From CAYMRL01 sp964398985 (GTDB taxonomy: Bacteria; Deinococcota; Deinococci; Deinococcales; Trueperaceae), in contig CAYNOS010000006.1 in NCBI GenBank assembly GCA_964398985.1, positions 1 through 64,000 of the forward strand: 64,000 bases of DNA, in the 5' to 3' direction. Shown here piece by piece: positions 52,559 to 60,792 of this stretch. The notes under the pieces are model-generated. The model was not told the origin of the DNA and did not search any database. It worked only from the letters and a program-made list of their open reading frames with translations. Both the position numbers and the translations under genes were made by a program. Position 1 is the stretch's first letter, and the number at the start of each line of letters is the position of its first letter.

Positions 52559-53443
52559 ATGGAGCTGATCCTCGCGCTACAGCGCTTCGCTTCGCCGCTG
52601 CTCGATCAGGTGATGCTCGCCATCACGCTTCTCGGTTCGGAGACCGCCTACGTGGCGCTGCTGGTCGTGGGCTTCGTCAGCATCGACGCCAGGCGCACCC
52701 GCACCCTGGCCGTCTTCTTCCTCGCTGGGTACTACGGCAACCAGTTGCTCAAGAGCGCCTTCGCCACCGCGCGGCCGTTCGAGATCGACCCCGCCGTGCT
52801 GCGCGACCCGGCGGTCATCGCGACCGCGCCGGGCGCAGGCTTCCCGGGGGCGCACGCTCAGATGAGCGCGACCTTCTGGGGTCTGGCTGCCTACTACGTC
52901 AAGCGGCGCTGGTTCACGCTGCTGGCTGCGGCGCTGATCTTCCTGATCTCGTTGTCGCGGCTGTATCTCGGGGCTCACCTGCCGATCGACGTCCTCGGCG
53001 GGCTGGTTCTGGGGGCGGCCACCGTGGCATTGGCGGTGGCGCTGGAGCGCAGGAAAGTAGCGCTGGCCAAGCCTTTGAGAGTGCTCCTCGGCGTGGGCGT
53101 GCCGTTGGTGCTGCACCTGCTGTGGCCGACCAGCCACTCCGGTCTGCTGCTCGGTGGGCTGGCTGCCTTCCTGGCGGGTCCCGAGCTGGTGCGTCACGAC
53201 ACCAGCGGGCCGGTCGCCGGGCGCGTGGCGCTCGGCCTGCTGGCGCTCGCGCTGGTCTTCGGCGTTCTCGTCGGTAGCTCCGCGGCTCTGCCCGAGGAAC
53301 TCAAGCGTCTGCCGCTGGTGTCCTTCACGCGCTATCTGGTCATCGCGGGGGTCGGCACCGTCATCGTTCCGCTGCTCGGCCGTGTCCTGCGGTTGGTGCC
53401 GGTGGCGTCGCCGACCGCGGCCGCTGCCCGGGTCGGGCACTGA
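52559..53443 (+). CDS. PAP2-family membrane phosphatase
   Basis: 294-residue membrane phosphatase for lipid phosphates (undecaprenyl diphosphate or phosphatidate type). Motif 1 is K65-x6-R72-P73, motif 2 is PGAH at 96-99 and motif 3 is S133-R134-x5-H140-x3-D144. Motif 2 is normally PSGH; here Ser is Gly and Gly is Ala while the catalytic His stays. Several membrane helices. The C-terminal 90 residues form further helices not needed for the PAP2 core. Its stop overlaps the truA start. Confidence 0.87.
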   Translation: MELILALQRFASPLLDQVMLAITLLGSETAYVALLVVGFVSIDARRTRTLAVFFLAGYYGNQLLKSAFATARPFEIDPAVLRDPAVIATAPGAGFPGAHAQMSATFWGLAAYYVKRRWFTLLAAALIFLISLSRLYLGAHLPIDVLGGLVLGAATVALAVALERRKVALAKPLRVLLGVGVPLVLHLLWPTSHSGLLLGGLAAFLAGPELVRHDTSGPVAGRVALGLLALALVFGVLVGSSAALPEELKRLPLVSFTRYLVIAGVGTVIVPLLGRVLRLVPVASPTAAAARVGH

Positions 53444-54261
53444 CGGCCACGGACGCCGTCACCCGGGCGCGGCGGCGCGTCAAGCTGACGTTCGAGTTCG
53501 ACGGCAGCGGCTTCCTGGGCTGGCAACGGCAGCCGTTCGGCGAGCGCACCGTACAGGCGACCATCGAAGCCGCGCTCGCCAACCTGCCGGGCGAGCACGG
53601 CAGCGTCATCGGAGCGGGCCGCACGGACGCCGGCGTTCACGCTCTGGCGATGGTTGCGCACTGCGACACCTCCACGCACCTCGAGGACGAGCGACTGCGC
53701 ATGGCGCTCAACGCTCACCTACCGCGCGACGTGGTGGCTCTCGAGGTCACCACCTGCCCCGACGACTTCGAGGCGCAGTTCGACTGCAAGTACCGCCGCT
53801 ACCTGTACCGGATGCGGGTCGCCAGGGGAGACCCGCGGGGCCTGGCGCTGCTGCGCGAGCGCGTGCTGCCGGTGTTCAGGCACCTCGACGTGGCGGCGAT
53901 GCAGGCGGCCACGCGCGAGCTGCTCGGCCGTCACGACTTCGCCGCGTTCGCGACCCAGGAGACTCGCAGCACGGTCCGCGAGGTGCTGCTGTGCGAACTC
54001 CGCGAGGAGCACGGTGAGTTGCGGCTGCACATCGCCGCCGACGGGTTCCTGAGGAACATGGTGAGGACCGTCGTGGGCACGCTGCTGTGGGTCGGCAAGG
54101 GCAAGCTGACTCCGCGGGAGGTGGGGGAGGTGCTCGCGTCGCGAGACAGGCGGCGCTCGGGGCACAACGTCGGACCTCAGGGGCTCTACTTCGTCGAGGC
54201 CGGTTACCGCGACTTCGACCTCGCCGCCTCCGAGAGCGCAGCCGCCCGCATGGTGGTCTGA
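53440..54261 (+). CDS. truA: tRNA pseudouridine(38-40) synthase TruA, CTG start
   Basis: Pseudouridylates positions 38-40 of tRNA anticodon arms. The conserved protein starts well before any ATG, GTG or TTG: VKLTFEFDGSGFLGWQRQP and the catalytic GAGRTDAGVHA are encoded upstream of the first ATG (53650). In this frame I find no canonical start between the previous stop and that region. The CTG at 53440 overlaps the PAP2 stop as CTGA, matching the ATGA/GTGA/TTGA junctions elsewhere, so I take it as the start (273 residues). Confidence 0.88.
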   Translation: MTATDAVTRARRRVKLTFEFDGSGFLGWQRQPFGERTVQATIEAALANLPGEHGSVIGAGRTDAGVHALAMVAHCDTSTHLEDERLRMALNAHLPRDVVALEVTTCPDDFEAQFDCKYRRYLYRMRVARGDPRGLALLRERVLPVFRHLDVAAMQAATRELLGRHDFAAFATQETRSTVREVLLCELREEHGELRLHIAADGFLRNMVRTVVGTLLWVGKGKLTPREVGEVLASRDRRRSGHNVGPQGLYFVEAGYRDFDLAASESAAARMVV

Positions 54262-54314
54262 GCACACCGTACCGGTGGTTCGCTTGGGGCGTCGGAAGCG
54301 CATCCACCGGCCGG

Positions 54315-54320
54315 TATAAT
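54315..54320 (+). promoter_or_regulatory. Leaderless consensus -10 box (TATAAT)
   Basis: A perfect TATAAT ends six bases before the GTG at 54327. Confidence 0.55.
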
Positions 54321-54326
54321 CCGCAC

Positions 54327-54875
54327 GTGAGGGAAAGCCTTCCCGACGGGGCGGAGCGGCCGAGTTCCGCTTACGCCCGGCCACTGAGCATCGACGACCT
54401 CGACGAGTTGCTGGCGATCGACGTCGAGTACGCCGCGGCGCGAGGCCTAGAGCCGCTCGTCAGCCTCGCCAGCTTGCACCTCTATCAGCGCGCCGGACAT
54501 GCGTTCGTGGCTCACGCCGGAGACGAGACGGCCTCCGCAGCGCGGCGCGAATCCTCGCCGGCGACCGGTTTCGTGCTGGCTCAGGCGATCTGGGGAGGCG
54601 ATCGAGCCACAGTCAGCGTGCAGCGCATCGCGCTCAAGCGCGAGGCTGACGAGACCGCCGCGCTCGCGCTCGTGAAAGCCTTGACGAAGAGCGCCTACGA
54701 TGCTGGCGTGTACCAACTGGAGGTGTCCTTGCCGGCCGCGGACGTCGTCGCGCGCCGGGCGTTCGAGTCGGAGCAGTTCGTGACACTGCCGAACGTGGTG
54801 CTGGCGAGGGGCCTGGGGTCACGGGCCGGCCCGATCATCAGGGCGGCCGCGGAAGTAGGGGGAAGCAGTGGCTGA
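54327..54875 (+). CDS. Hypothetical protein with GNAT-like features
   Basis: 182 residues. The pattern YARPLSIDDLDELLAIDVEYA and a central beta-strand/helix pair (TVSVQRIALKREADETAALALVK, quoted in part) hint at an N-acetyltransferase fold, but the acetyl-CoA loop QxxGxG is absent, so activity is doubtful. It may be the Deinococcal DUF1999 type; I am not sure. GTG start set by TATAAT. Overlaps the next gene by eight bases. Confidence 0.65.
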   Translation: MRESLPDGAERPSSAYARPLSIDDLDELLAIDVEYAAARGLEPLVSLASLHLYQRAGHAFVAHAGDETASAARRESSPATGFVLAQAIWGGDRATVSVQRIALKREADETAALALVKALTKSAYDAGVYQLEVSLPAADVVARRAFESEQFVTLPNVVLARGLGSRAGPIIRAAAEVGGSSG

Positions 54876-55092
54876 GCAGCAGATGGCGCGGGCGATGCTG
54901 GGGGTCAAGGGGATGGACAGCCTGGAGGCCAGGTCGAAGGTGCACCGGGCCCTCGCCGAAGTGCCGGGAGTCCATAACGTCGTCACCGGCGAGGATCAGA
55001 CCGCAGCGGTCGAGTACGACCCCAGCGAGGCAACGGTCATGGACCTCATCAGAGCGCTGAGGCGCATCGGGTTCCTGGCGGGGATGGAGTGA
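54868..55092 (+). CDS. HMA-fold protein lacking the metal-binding cysteines
   Basis: 74 residues with a heavy-metal-associated (CopZ-like) fold: strand ARAMLGVKGM, helix SKVHRALAEVPGV, then strands VVTGEDQTAAVEY and helix TVMDLIRALRRIGF. The usual GMxCxxC metal loop reads GMDSLEA, with both cysteines gone, so it cannot bind copper in the normal way. GTG start overlaps the previous gene; the Asp23 gene follows one base after its stop. Probably a protein-interaction module. Confidence 0.8.
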   Translation: MAEQQMARAMLGVKGMDSLEARSKVHRALAEVPGVHNVVTGEDQTAAVEYDPSEATVMDLIRALRRIGFLAGME

Positions 55093-55093
55093 G

Positions 55094-55525
55094 ATGAGCG
55101 AGAGCGGGGCCGGCAAACCCAAGGGCAAGGCCAAGGAAGCGCCGGCCAGGCGCGCTCCCCAAGCCCAACCGAAGGCACGCCAGATCGACGCCGTCAACGT
55201 CTCCGACGGAGCCTTGGCCACGATCGTGGGGCTGGCCGCGCACGAGGTGCCGGGGGTAGTGGGCATGGCGCCGGCGAACCTCGGCGAAGGCATCAGGCGC
55301 ATCCTCGGCAAGCGCCAGGTCGACGAGGGCGTCGTGCTGGACCGCAAGGAAGCCGACAAGCGCAACCGGGCCTCGCTCGACCTTCACGTCGTCGTCGCCT
55401 ACGGCGTCAACATCCCGGTCGTCGGCGAGCAGATCCGCAAGCGCGTCAAGTACGCGGCCAAGCGTTACGCCGGCGTCGAACTGCATGAAGTCAGAGTGCA
55501 CGTGGTCGGAGTGAGTCGTGCCTGA
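55094..55525 (+). CDS. Asp23/Gls24-family protein
   Basis: 143 residues. A basic low-complexity N-terminal 30 residues (Lys/Pro/Ala-rich) precedes the Asp23 domain (IVGLAAHEVPGVVGMA, then LDLHVVVAYGVNIPVVGEQIRKRV). The family is linked to alkaline/cell-envelope stress and membrane-associated complexes and often sits upstream of fakA/yloV, as here. Stop overlaps the fakA-like start by eight bases. Confidence 0.9.
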   Translation: MSESGAGKPKGKAKEAPARRAPQAQPKARQIDAVNVSDGALATIVGLAAHEVPGVVGMAPANLGEGIRRILGKRQVDEGVVLDRKEADKRNRASLDLHVVVAYGVNIPVVGEQIRKRVKYAAKRYAGVELHEVRVHVVGVSRA

Positions 55526-57131
55526 GGTGAGTGACGAGCAACGCAGCCTGGCTCGACTGAGCGCAGAGCAACTCGCCCACTCGGTCGTGTTCTCCACCCA
55601 ATGGTTGGGCGTGCACGTCGACGAGATCAATGCTCTCAACGTCTACCCGGTGCCCGACGGCGACACCGGCACCAACATGCACCTCACCATGCAGTCGGTG
55701 AGGCGACAGCTGAGCGACGGGACGCCACACGACTTCGTGACATTGGCGCACGCGCTCGCCTACGGCTCGCTGCTGGGGGCCCGCGGCAACTCCGGCGTGA
55801 TCCTCTCTCAGGTACTCAAGGGGATCGCCGAGTCGATCAAGGGCAAGGACTCGCTGGCGTCCAGCGACGTCGCCGAGGCTCTGGTCTCGGGCGCCGCCAG
55901 CGCCTACGCCGCGGTGATGAAGCCGGTCGAGGGCACGATCCTCACCGTCGTGCGCGAGGCGGCCGAGGCGGCCAACAACGCGCGCGCCGGCCTCGATCCG
56001 CTGGCGCTGCTCGAGGTCGCTCTCGAAGCCGGGCAAGAGTCGCTGGCTCGCACCCCCGAGTTGCTGCCGATCCTCAAGCAGGCGGGCGTGGTCGACGCCG
56101 GCGGCCTTGGCTTCCTGCGGCTTCTCGAAGGCATCATCGCGTACTTCCAGAATCGCGATCTGCCTCCGCCTCCCAAGGTCGAGTCGCGAGCCCAGCAGCA
56201 GTTCGAGGAAGCGGAGTTCGGGTTCTGCACGGAGTTCCTCCTTTCGGACGTGACGGTGCCCACCAGCGAAATCCAGGAACTGGTGGCGCCGTATGGCGAT
56301 TCGCTGCTGGTCGTCGGGGCAGAAGGCTTCGTCAAGGGGCACATCCACACGGAGGAGCCGGAGAAGCTGCTGGCAGAGGTGTCGCGTTTCGGCCGCATGG
56401 TGCGCTCCAAGGTCGAGGACATGAGCGAGCAGCACTCGGAGATCCTCGCCGACGTCGAGCTCGGAGCCGACGACGCCCCCGAGGTCGCGGTGGTGGGCGT
56501 CGCCAGCGGTTACGGCCTCACCCGGGTGATGCGCAGCCTCGGCGTGCGGGTGGTGGGCGGCGGCCAGACCGACAACCCGTCGGTGCAGGACCTCGCCGAC
56601 GCCGTCAGATCGGTCGGCGCCAAGTCGATCATCGTCATGCCCAACAACAAGAACGTCATCATGGCGGCCGAACGGGTCGTCGAATTGGTCACCGACAGGG
56701 ACGTGAGAGTGCTGCCGACCACCACCCTGGGACAAGGTCTGGCCGCGGCGGTGGCACTCAACAGCGAGCTCGACGCCGACGAGCTCGTCGAGGAGATGAG
56801 CGAAGCGGCGCGCGGCGCAACCACGCTCGAGGTGACCACCGCCAGCCGCGGCGCCAGCATCGGGGGCGTCGAAGTGGCCGAAGGCAACGCGATCGGTCTG
56901 ATCGACAACGAGTTGAAGGTCTCGGCCGCCGATCCCGAGACGGCGCTATTCGAGATGCTCGCGGCGACGGCCACCGAGGCCGACGTCGCCACGCTGTTCT
57001 ACAACAGCGAGATCGATGCCGAAGGCGCCGCCGCCTTGGCGGCCCGGATCATCGAGCGCTACGCGCATCTCGAGGTCGAGGTTCACCCGGGAGGGCCGGA
57101 GCTGTACAGCTTCCTGGTGGTCCTGGAGTGA
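55518..57131 (+). CDS. fakA: DAK2/DegV protein, fatty-acid kinase-like (FakA/YloV)
   Basis: 537 residues. N-terminal DhaL (DAK2) kinase domain with NVYPVPDGDTGTNMHLTM near residue 38 (Mg-ATP-binding aspartates) and ARGNSGVILSQ near residue 88, followed by a middle region and a DegV-like C-terminal third. FakA phosphorylates fatty acids presented by FakB for incorporation into phospholipid. No fakB was seen here. Asp23 upstream is the usual partner. GTG start, overlapping the Asp23 gene. Confidence 0.92.
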   Translation: MPEVSDEQRSLARLSAEQLAHSVVFSTQWLGVHVDEINALNVYPVPDGDTGTNMHLTMQSVRRQLSDGTPHDFVTLAHALAYGSLLGARGNSGVILSQVLKGIAESIKGKDSLASSDVAEALVSGAASAYAAVMKPVEGTILTVVREAAEAANNARAGLDPLALLEVALEAGQESLARTPELLPILKQAGVVDAGGLGFLRLLEGIIAYFQNRDLPPPPKVESRAQQQFEEAEFGFCTEFLLSDVTVPTSEIQELVAPYGDSLLVVGAEGFVKGHIHTEEPEKLLAEVSRFGRMVRSKVEDMSEQHSEILADVELGADDAPEVAVVGVASGYGLTRVMRSLGVRVVGGGQTDNPSVQDLADAVRSVGAKSIIVMPNNKNVIMAAERVVELVTDRDVRVLPTTTLGQGLAAAVALNSELDADELVEEMSEAARGATTLEVTTASRGASIGGVEVAEGNAIGLIDNELKVSAADPETALFEMLAATATEADVATLFYNSEIDAEGAAALAARIIERYAHLEVEVHPGGPELYSFLVVLE

Positions 57132-57173
57132 CCGGCGCCCACCAAGCCCCAAGGCTCGATTAAGGAACGGTTC

Positions 57174-57203
57174 GTGAGAGGTCTCACTTTCGCCTCGTAG
57201 AAT
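57174..57203 (+). promoter_or_regulatory. Inverted repeat and -10 box before the first lipoprotein
   Basis: GTGAGA-GG-TCTCAC (57174-57187) is a perfect 6-bp inverted repeat followed by TTT; TAGAAT (57198-57203) lies 10 bases on. It could end the fakA transcript or act as an operator over the -35 region of the lipoprotein promoter. Confidence 0.45.
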
Positions 57204-57224
57204 GCGGCGACAAGGAGGCCCGTC

Positions 57225-58106
57225 GTGAAATCCAAGTTCATGTACTTGTTAGGGGCCGCAGCCCTCGCAGTGGCACTGGGGTCGTGCAACATCATCATCG
57301 AGGGACCGCCGTGGCCGCCCGTCAACACGGTCGACATCAGCACCGGCTCCGATGCGGCCGTGCGGGACAGCAGCACAGTGAACTCCGGTCAATCCGTCGT
57401 CTACCGGCTGAACCGTTCGGGTGGCAGCTCGGACGTCGTCTACGTCGAGTTGGACACCGGCGACACCACGCTGGTGGAGCTGGAAGTGCTCAACGCCGCT
57501 CGCCAGGTCCTCTTCAGCTCCCGCTCCCGCCATGTCTTCGGTGCCGGCTTGACGGGGCTGGACGCCGCCGCAGAGGCAGCCCTGGGGCCGCAAGCGATCG
57601 TCACCAACGTCGCCTGCCGCGGTGCCTGCGTGATCATCCCGGCCTCGCAGTTCGGCTCGACGCTCTACGCGCGAGTCACCAACGATGGCTTCACCAGAGA
57701 CGTCGGGATCTACTTCTTCGACGACGACTACATGGACAGCGGCGAGCCGGACAACAACGACGGTCCTGGTGCACCGTTCCTTTCGGCCTCGGAGGACTTC
57801 GGAGCCATCGAAACGGTCGGCGACGTCGACTACTTCAACGTGATCGAGCAGGGCAACGTCACGTTCGCCTACCTGGCCGCTACCGGCAACAACGTTCCGA
57901 TCGTGCTCGACGTGTTCAACGCCGCGCAGGCCCTGGAGACGACGCTGCAGCCCGGGCAGAGCTTCCAGCTGCTCGCCGGCGACCGCCTGCGCGCTCGCGC
58001 CGCCAACCCCACCCAGGCGGGCGTCAGCGCTTCGAGCGGCTACCGTCTGAGTTACCCGTTCTCGCTCGAAGGGGCTAACGTCGTGCCGCGCGGGAGCTCG
58101 GACTAG
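57225..58106 (+). CDS. Lipoprotein of a PPC-like family, one domain
   Basis: 293 residues. Signal peptide with lipobox ALGS-C21. The mature protein has a beta-sandwich pattern: VVYVELDTGDTTLVELEVL (near 66), a C-x3-C-V-I-x-P motif (ACRGACVIIPAS), an acidic DDDYMDSGEPDNND loop and the ETVGDVDYFNV strand. The last resembles bacterial pre-peptidase C-terminal (PPC) domains, whose GD.D.F strand and acidic loop bind calcium in some cases. AGGAGG lies seven bases before the start. A paralogue with two such units is next. Confidence 0.8.
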   Translation: MKSKFMYLLGAAALAVALGSCNIIIEGPPWPPVNTVDISTGSDAAVRDSSTVNSGQSVVYRLNRSGGSSDVVYVELDTGDTTLVELEVLNAARQVLFSSRSRHVFGAGLTGLDAAAEAALGPQAIVTNVACRGACVIIPASQFGSTLYARVTNDGFTRDVGIYFFDDDYMDSGEPDNNDGPGAPFLSASEDFGAIETVGDVDYFNVIEQGNVTFAYLAATGNNVPIVLDVFNAAQALETTLQPGQSFQLLAGDRLRARAANPTQAGVSASSGYRLSYPFSLEGANVVPRGSSD

Positions 58107-58129
58107 CATCGACGAGAGGGGACAGCGAC

Positions 58130-59809
58130 ATGTCTACCGGGAGGATCCGCGCCCTCGGCGCGTTGCTCGTGGCCGCGGCAGCGATCGCCGGCTGTCGGCC
58201 GGCCGAGGTGATACCGCCGCCTGAAGACTCGATACCGGTACAGGCCACCGCCGACCCGCAGCAGAGCGCTTACGTCACCACCATCGCCGCCGGTGACGAG
58301 GTCGTGTTCGACCTGAACGTGCCAGGGTCGGTGGCAGCCGCCTCCGAGGTCTACTACGTCGAACTCGACGTCGACCTACCGCTCGAACTGCGGCGCAGCA
58401 GCAACTACGGTGTGCTGGTTGCGAGCAGCTCCAGCTCCGCTTTCTTCGCCAGTGGCCACGGGGGCGTCAGTGGCGCCGCGCTCGGCGACGAGGCAGCTGA
58501 CCTCGAGGCCGCAGTCTCTGGCGCGGGCGAGCTGGACCCCCACGCCATCGGCGTCGCCCGCGTCTGTGGAGGCTCGTGCGTGATCAGACCGGTCGGCGAC
58601 AAGCTCCACGCGCGCGTGCGCAATACCAGCGGCAGCGCGCAGCAAGTGACGCTCTACTTCTTCGGCGAGGACCTGCAAGACCTCGGCGAGGCCGAGAACG
58701 ACAGCCGCGCCACGGCTCCGGACCTCGACGTCGCCGATCAAGGCGCTATCGAGCTCATCGGCGACGTCGACTACTTCCGGGCGCCCTCGCGGCGCAACGT
58801 GGCCTTGACGCAGAACGCCGGAGCGTTGCCCGTGCAGGCCGTGGTCGTCAACGCCAGTGGCGTCGCCGTCGGGGGACCCTACACCAGTGCCAGCGGAGCG
58901 TTCGAGGTCTGCGAAGGCTACGCGGTGCGCGTCACCGCGACGGTCAGCAACCGCGCCGCGGCGCCAGGCACCAGCCTCTACACCCTCACCAGCACGCTGC
59001 TGCCCCCGGATCCCGACTGCGGGGAGCCGACCAGCGTCGCGATCAGCGCCGGCACCGACCCGGACTCACCGCGCTACGCGACGACGCTGGCTCCCGGCGA
59101 GGCGCTGTTCCTCGACATGAGCATCCCCGGGGGAGTCCTCAGCATGCCGGTCGTCTACTTCGAGATCGACGAGGACCTCAGCCTGCAACTGCGCAACGCC
59201 GCCAACACGTCGGTGATCGCCAGCAGCAACTCGAGCGACCTCTTCTTCGCGGGCGGCGGCTCACTGCAGGCCGCCGCGGCGGCCGATCTCGAGCCGCAGG
59301 GCATCGCGGCGTCGCTCGCCTGTCGGGGCTCGTGCGTGATCTTCCCGGCGTCGGCTTCCGCGTACGTCGGGCTCATCGTCAACGAGGGCGCCGCGCCGGC
59401 CTCGCTCAACGTCTACCTCTACGGTGAAGACCTGATGGACACCGGCGAGCCCGGGAACGACTCGCGGGCGACCGCGCCGACCCTGGGTGACAACGACGCC
59501 GGCGCGATCGAGACGCTGGGTGACGTCGATCACTACTGGATCGAGGAGGGAGGCATCATCGACTTCGCGACCGTGGCCGGTATCCCCATCGTGGCTCACG
59601 TGCTGGACGCGGCCGGGCAGGTCGTCGATGGCGCCGCCGGCGGCCCCTTCTACTCCGGCGACTCGCTGCTGGTGTTCAGCGGCGAGTACATCAGGGTCAG
59701 GGCCGAGGATCACGGGGGGGTGGCCGCCGCTGCGCAGCGCAGCAGCTACTTCCTGACCAGGGCCCAGACCTTGAGCGATGCCGAGGTACTGGAGCTGCGC
59801 CAGCGTTGA
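58130..59809 (+). CDS. Lipoprotein with two tandem copies of the same PPC-like unit
   Basis: 559 residues. Lipobox AIAG-C22. Two units, about residues 45-300 and 303-555, each repeat the same order as the preceding gene: YVELD.DL.L / YFEID.DLSL, SSSSSAFF / NSSDLFFAG, the C-x3-C-V-I-x-P motif, a FGEDLQDLGE or YGEDLMDTGE loop, NDSRATAP, and GDVDYF or GDVDHY. The four cysteines in the motifs suggest one disulfide per unit. GAGGGG precedes the ATG and TAGCAT (58103-58108) is a -10 box. Function unknown. Confidence 0.8.
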   Translation: MSTGRIRALGALLVAAAAIAGCRPAEVIPPPEDSIPVQATADPQQSAYVTTIAAGDEVVFDLNVPGSVAAASEVYYVELDVDLPLELRRSSNYGVLVASSSSSAFFASGHGGVSGAALGDEAADLEAAVSGAGELDPHAIGVARVCGGSCVIRPVGDKLHARVRNTSGSAQQVTLYFFGEDLQDLGEAENDSRATAPDLDVADQGAIELIGDVDYFRAPSRRNVALTQNAGALPVQAVVVNASGVAVGGPYTSASGAFEVCEGYAVRVTATVSNRAAAPGTSLYTLTSTLLPPDPDCGEPTSVAISAGTDPDSPRYATTLAPGEALFLDMSIPGGVLSMPVVYFEIDEDLSLQLRNAANTSVIASSNSSDLFFAGGGSLQAAAAADLEPQGIAASLACRGSCVIFPASASAYVGLIVNEGAAPASLNVYLYGEDLMDTGEPGNDSRATAPTLGDNDAGAIETLGDVDHYWIEEGGIIDFATVAGIPIVAHVLDAAGQVVDGAAGGPFYSGDSLLVFSGEYIRVRAEDHGGVAAAAQRSSYFLTRAQTLSDAEVLELRQR

Positions 59810-59841
59810 ACTGGCTCACCTGTCGGAGGCGATACGACCGT

Positions 59842-59847
59842 TAGACT
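59842..59847 (+). promoter_or_regulatory. Candidate leaderless -10 box (TAGACT)
   Basis: TAGACT ends seven bases before the ATG of the secreted protein at 59855. Confidence 0.45.
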
Positions 59848-59854
59848 CCGGGGC

Positions 59855-60784
59855 ATGTCGGCCAGCCTCAGGCGCCTCATCACGGTCTCGCTGCTCGCCG
59901 CGGCGTTGTCGTTCTCGGCCGCGGCAGCCGCCGAGATGTGCCGCAGCGAGCTGCTGGCGACGCTCACCAACACCGATCTCGAGCGTCCGGCCACCGGCAG
60001 CGACGCCGCGCTGCTGCTGCGGCGCGCCGTCGAGCTGATCGAGCCGGCGTTGCCGGTGATGCGCCGCGGAGGCTCGTTGCCGATAGCCGACGGTCATCCG
60101 GTCTTCGCCAGCGTTCGCTATCTGAGCGAGCGCAGGCTGCTACCCGGTGGCTGGCAGCCGGAGGCTATCGACGCCGCGGTCTGGCACGCCATGCTCGGCG
60201 AGTTCCTCGGCTGGTATCAGCTCAGCGGCCAACTGCCCGACGAGCCCGTCACCGCCGGCGACCTGCTGGATGACACGATGGCAACCTTGGAGCGCGTCTC
60301 GGGCGCAGTGCGACCCGCGGCGCTGCTCGCCACCGATCCGGCCGACAGCCGGCGCCTGTCGTTCTGGGCGATCATCTGGAACTGGACGATCTACCCGAGG
60401 CTGCTGGTGTTCAGGCCGGAGCAGGAACTCAGGCTCGACGACGTTCCCGGAGCCCTCGAATCGCTGGGCAACTGCGCGCTCAGGATCGAGAACTACGTGA
60501 CCGCTCCCGAGGAGACCGCCAAGAGGCTGTTCCTGGCCCACAACGATTCGCGCATGTACGTGGTCGCTAGCCGACCGGACATGGGCGGCTGGCCGCTCTT
60601 GATCGAGCCGGGCGAGGAGCTAGCCGCCTTCGACTTCTCGCTGCCGGAGCTGGACGGCGTGCGCCTTTACGCCGCCGTGTTCGACGGGCCGGCGGCGGGC
60701 GTCGGCACGATTCTCGGCCTGATGCCGAGGGTGCGCACCAACATGTCGCCGCTGACGTTCTTCGGGCACCTCGAGATCCCGTAG
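59855..60784 (+). CDS. Secreted protein of unknown family
   Basis: 309 residues. Signal peptide ITVSLLAAALSFSAAAAAE, cleaved near residue 26. Two cysteines (MCRSE, NCALRIE) are far apart. The middle is alpha-helical with aromatic-rich WAIIWNWTIYPRLL near residue 170; the end is strand-rich (LTFFGHLEIP). Unrelated to the two lipoproteins upstream, with its own leaderless promoter. No family recognised. Confidence 0.75.
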   Translation: MSASLRRLITVSLLAAALSFSAAAAAEMCRSELLATLTNTDLERPATGSDAALLLRRAVELIEPALPVMRRGGSLPIADGHPVFASVRYLSERRLLPGGWQPEAIDAAVWHAMLGEFLGWYQLSGQLPDEPVTAGDLLDDTMATLERVSGAVRPAALLATDPADSRRLSFWAIIWNWTIYPRLLVFRPEQELRLDDVPGALESLGNCALRIENYVTAPEETAKRLFLAHNDSRMYVVASRPDMGGWPLLIEPGEELAAFDFSLPELDGVRLYAAVFDGPAAGVGTILGLMPRVRTNMSPLTFFGHLEIP

Positions 60785-60792
60785 CTCGACCG

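Noticed and set aside
53650..53652. ATG start for truA
   Set aside because: It would delete the catalytic Asp motif and the conserved N terminus.
55491..56735. 414-codon antisense frame inside the FakA-like gene
   Set aside because: His/Asp/Arg-rich shadow of a certain gene.
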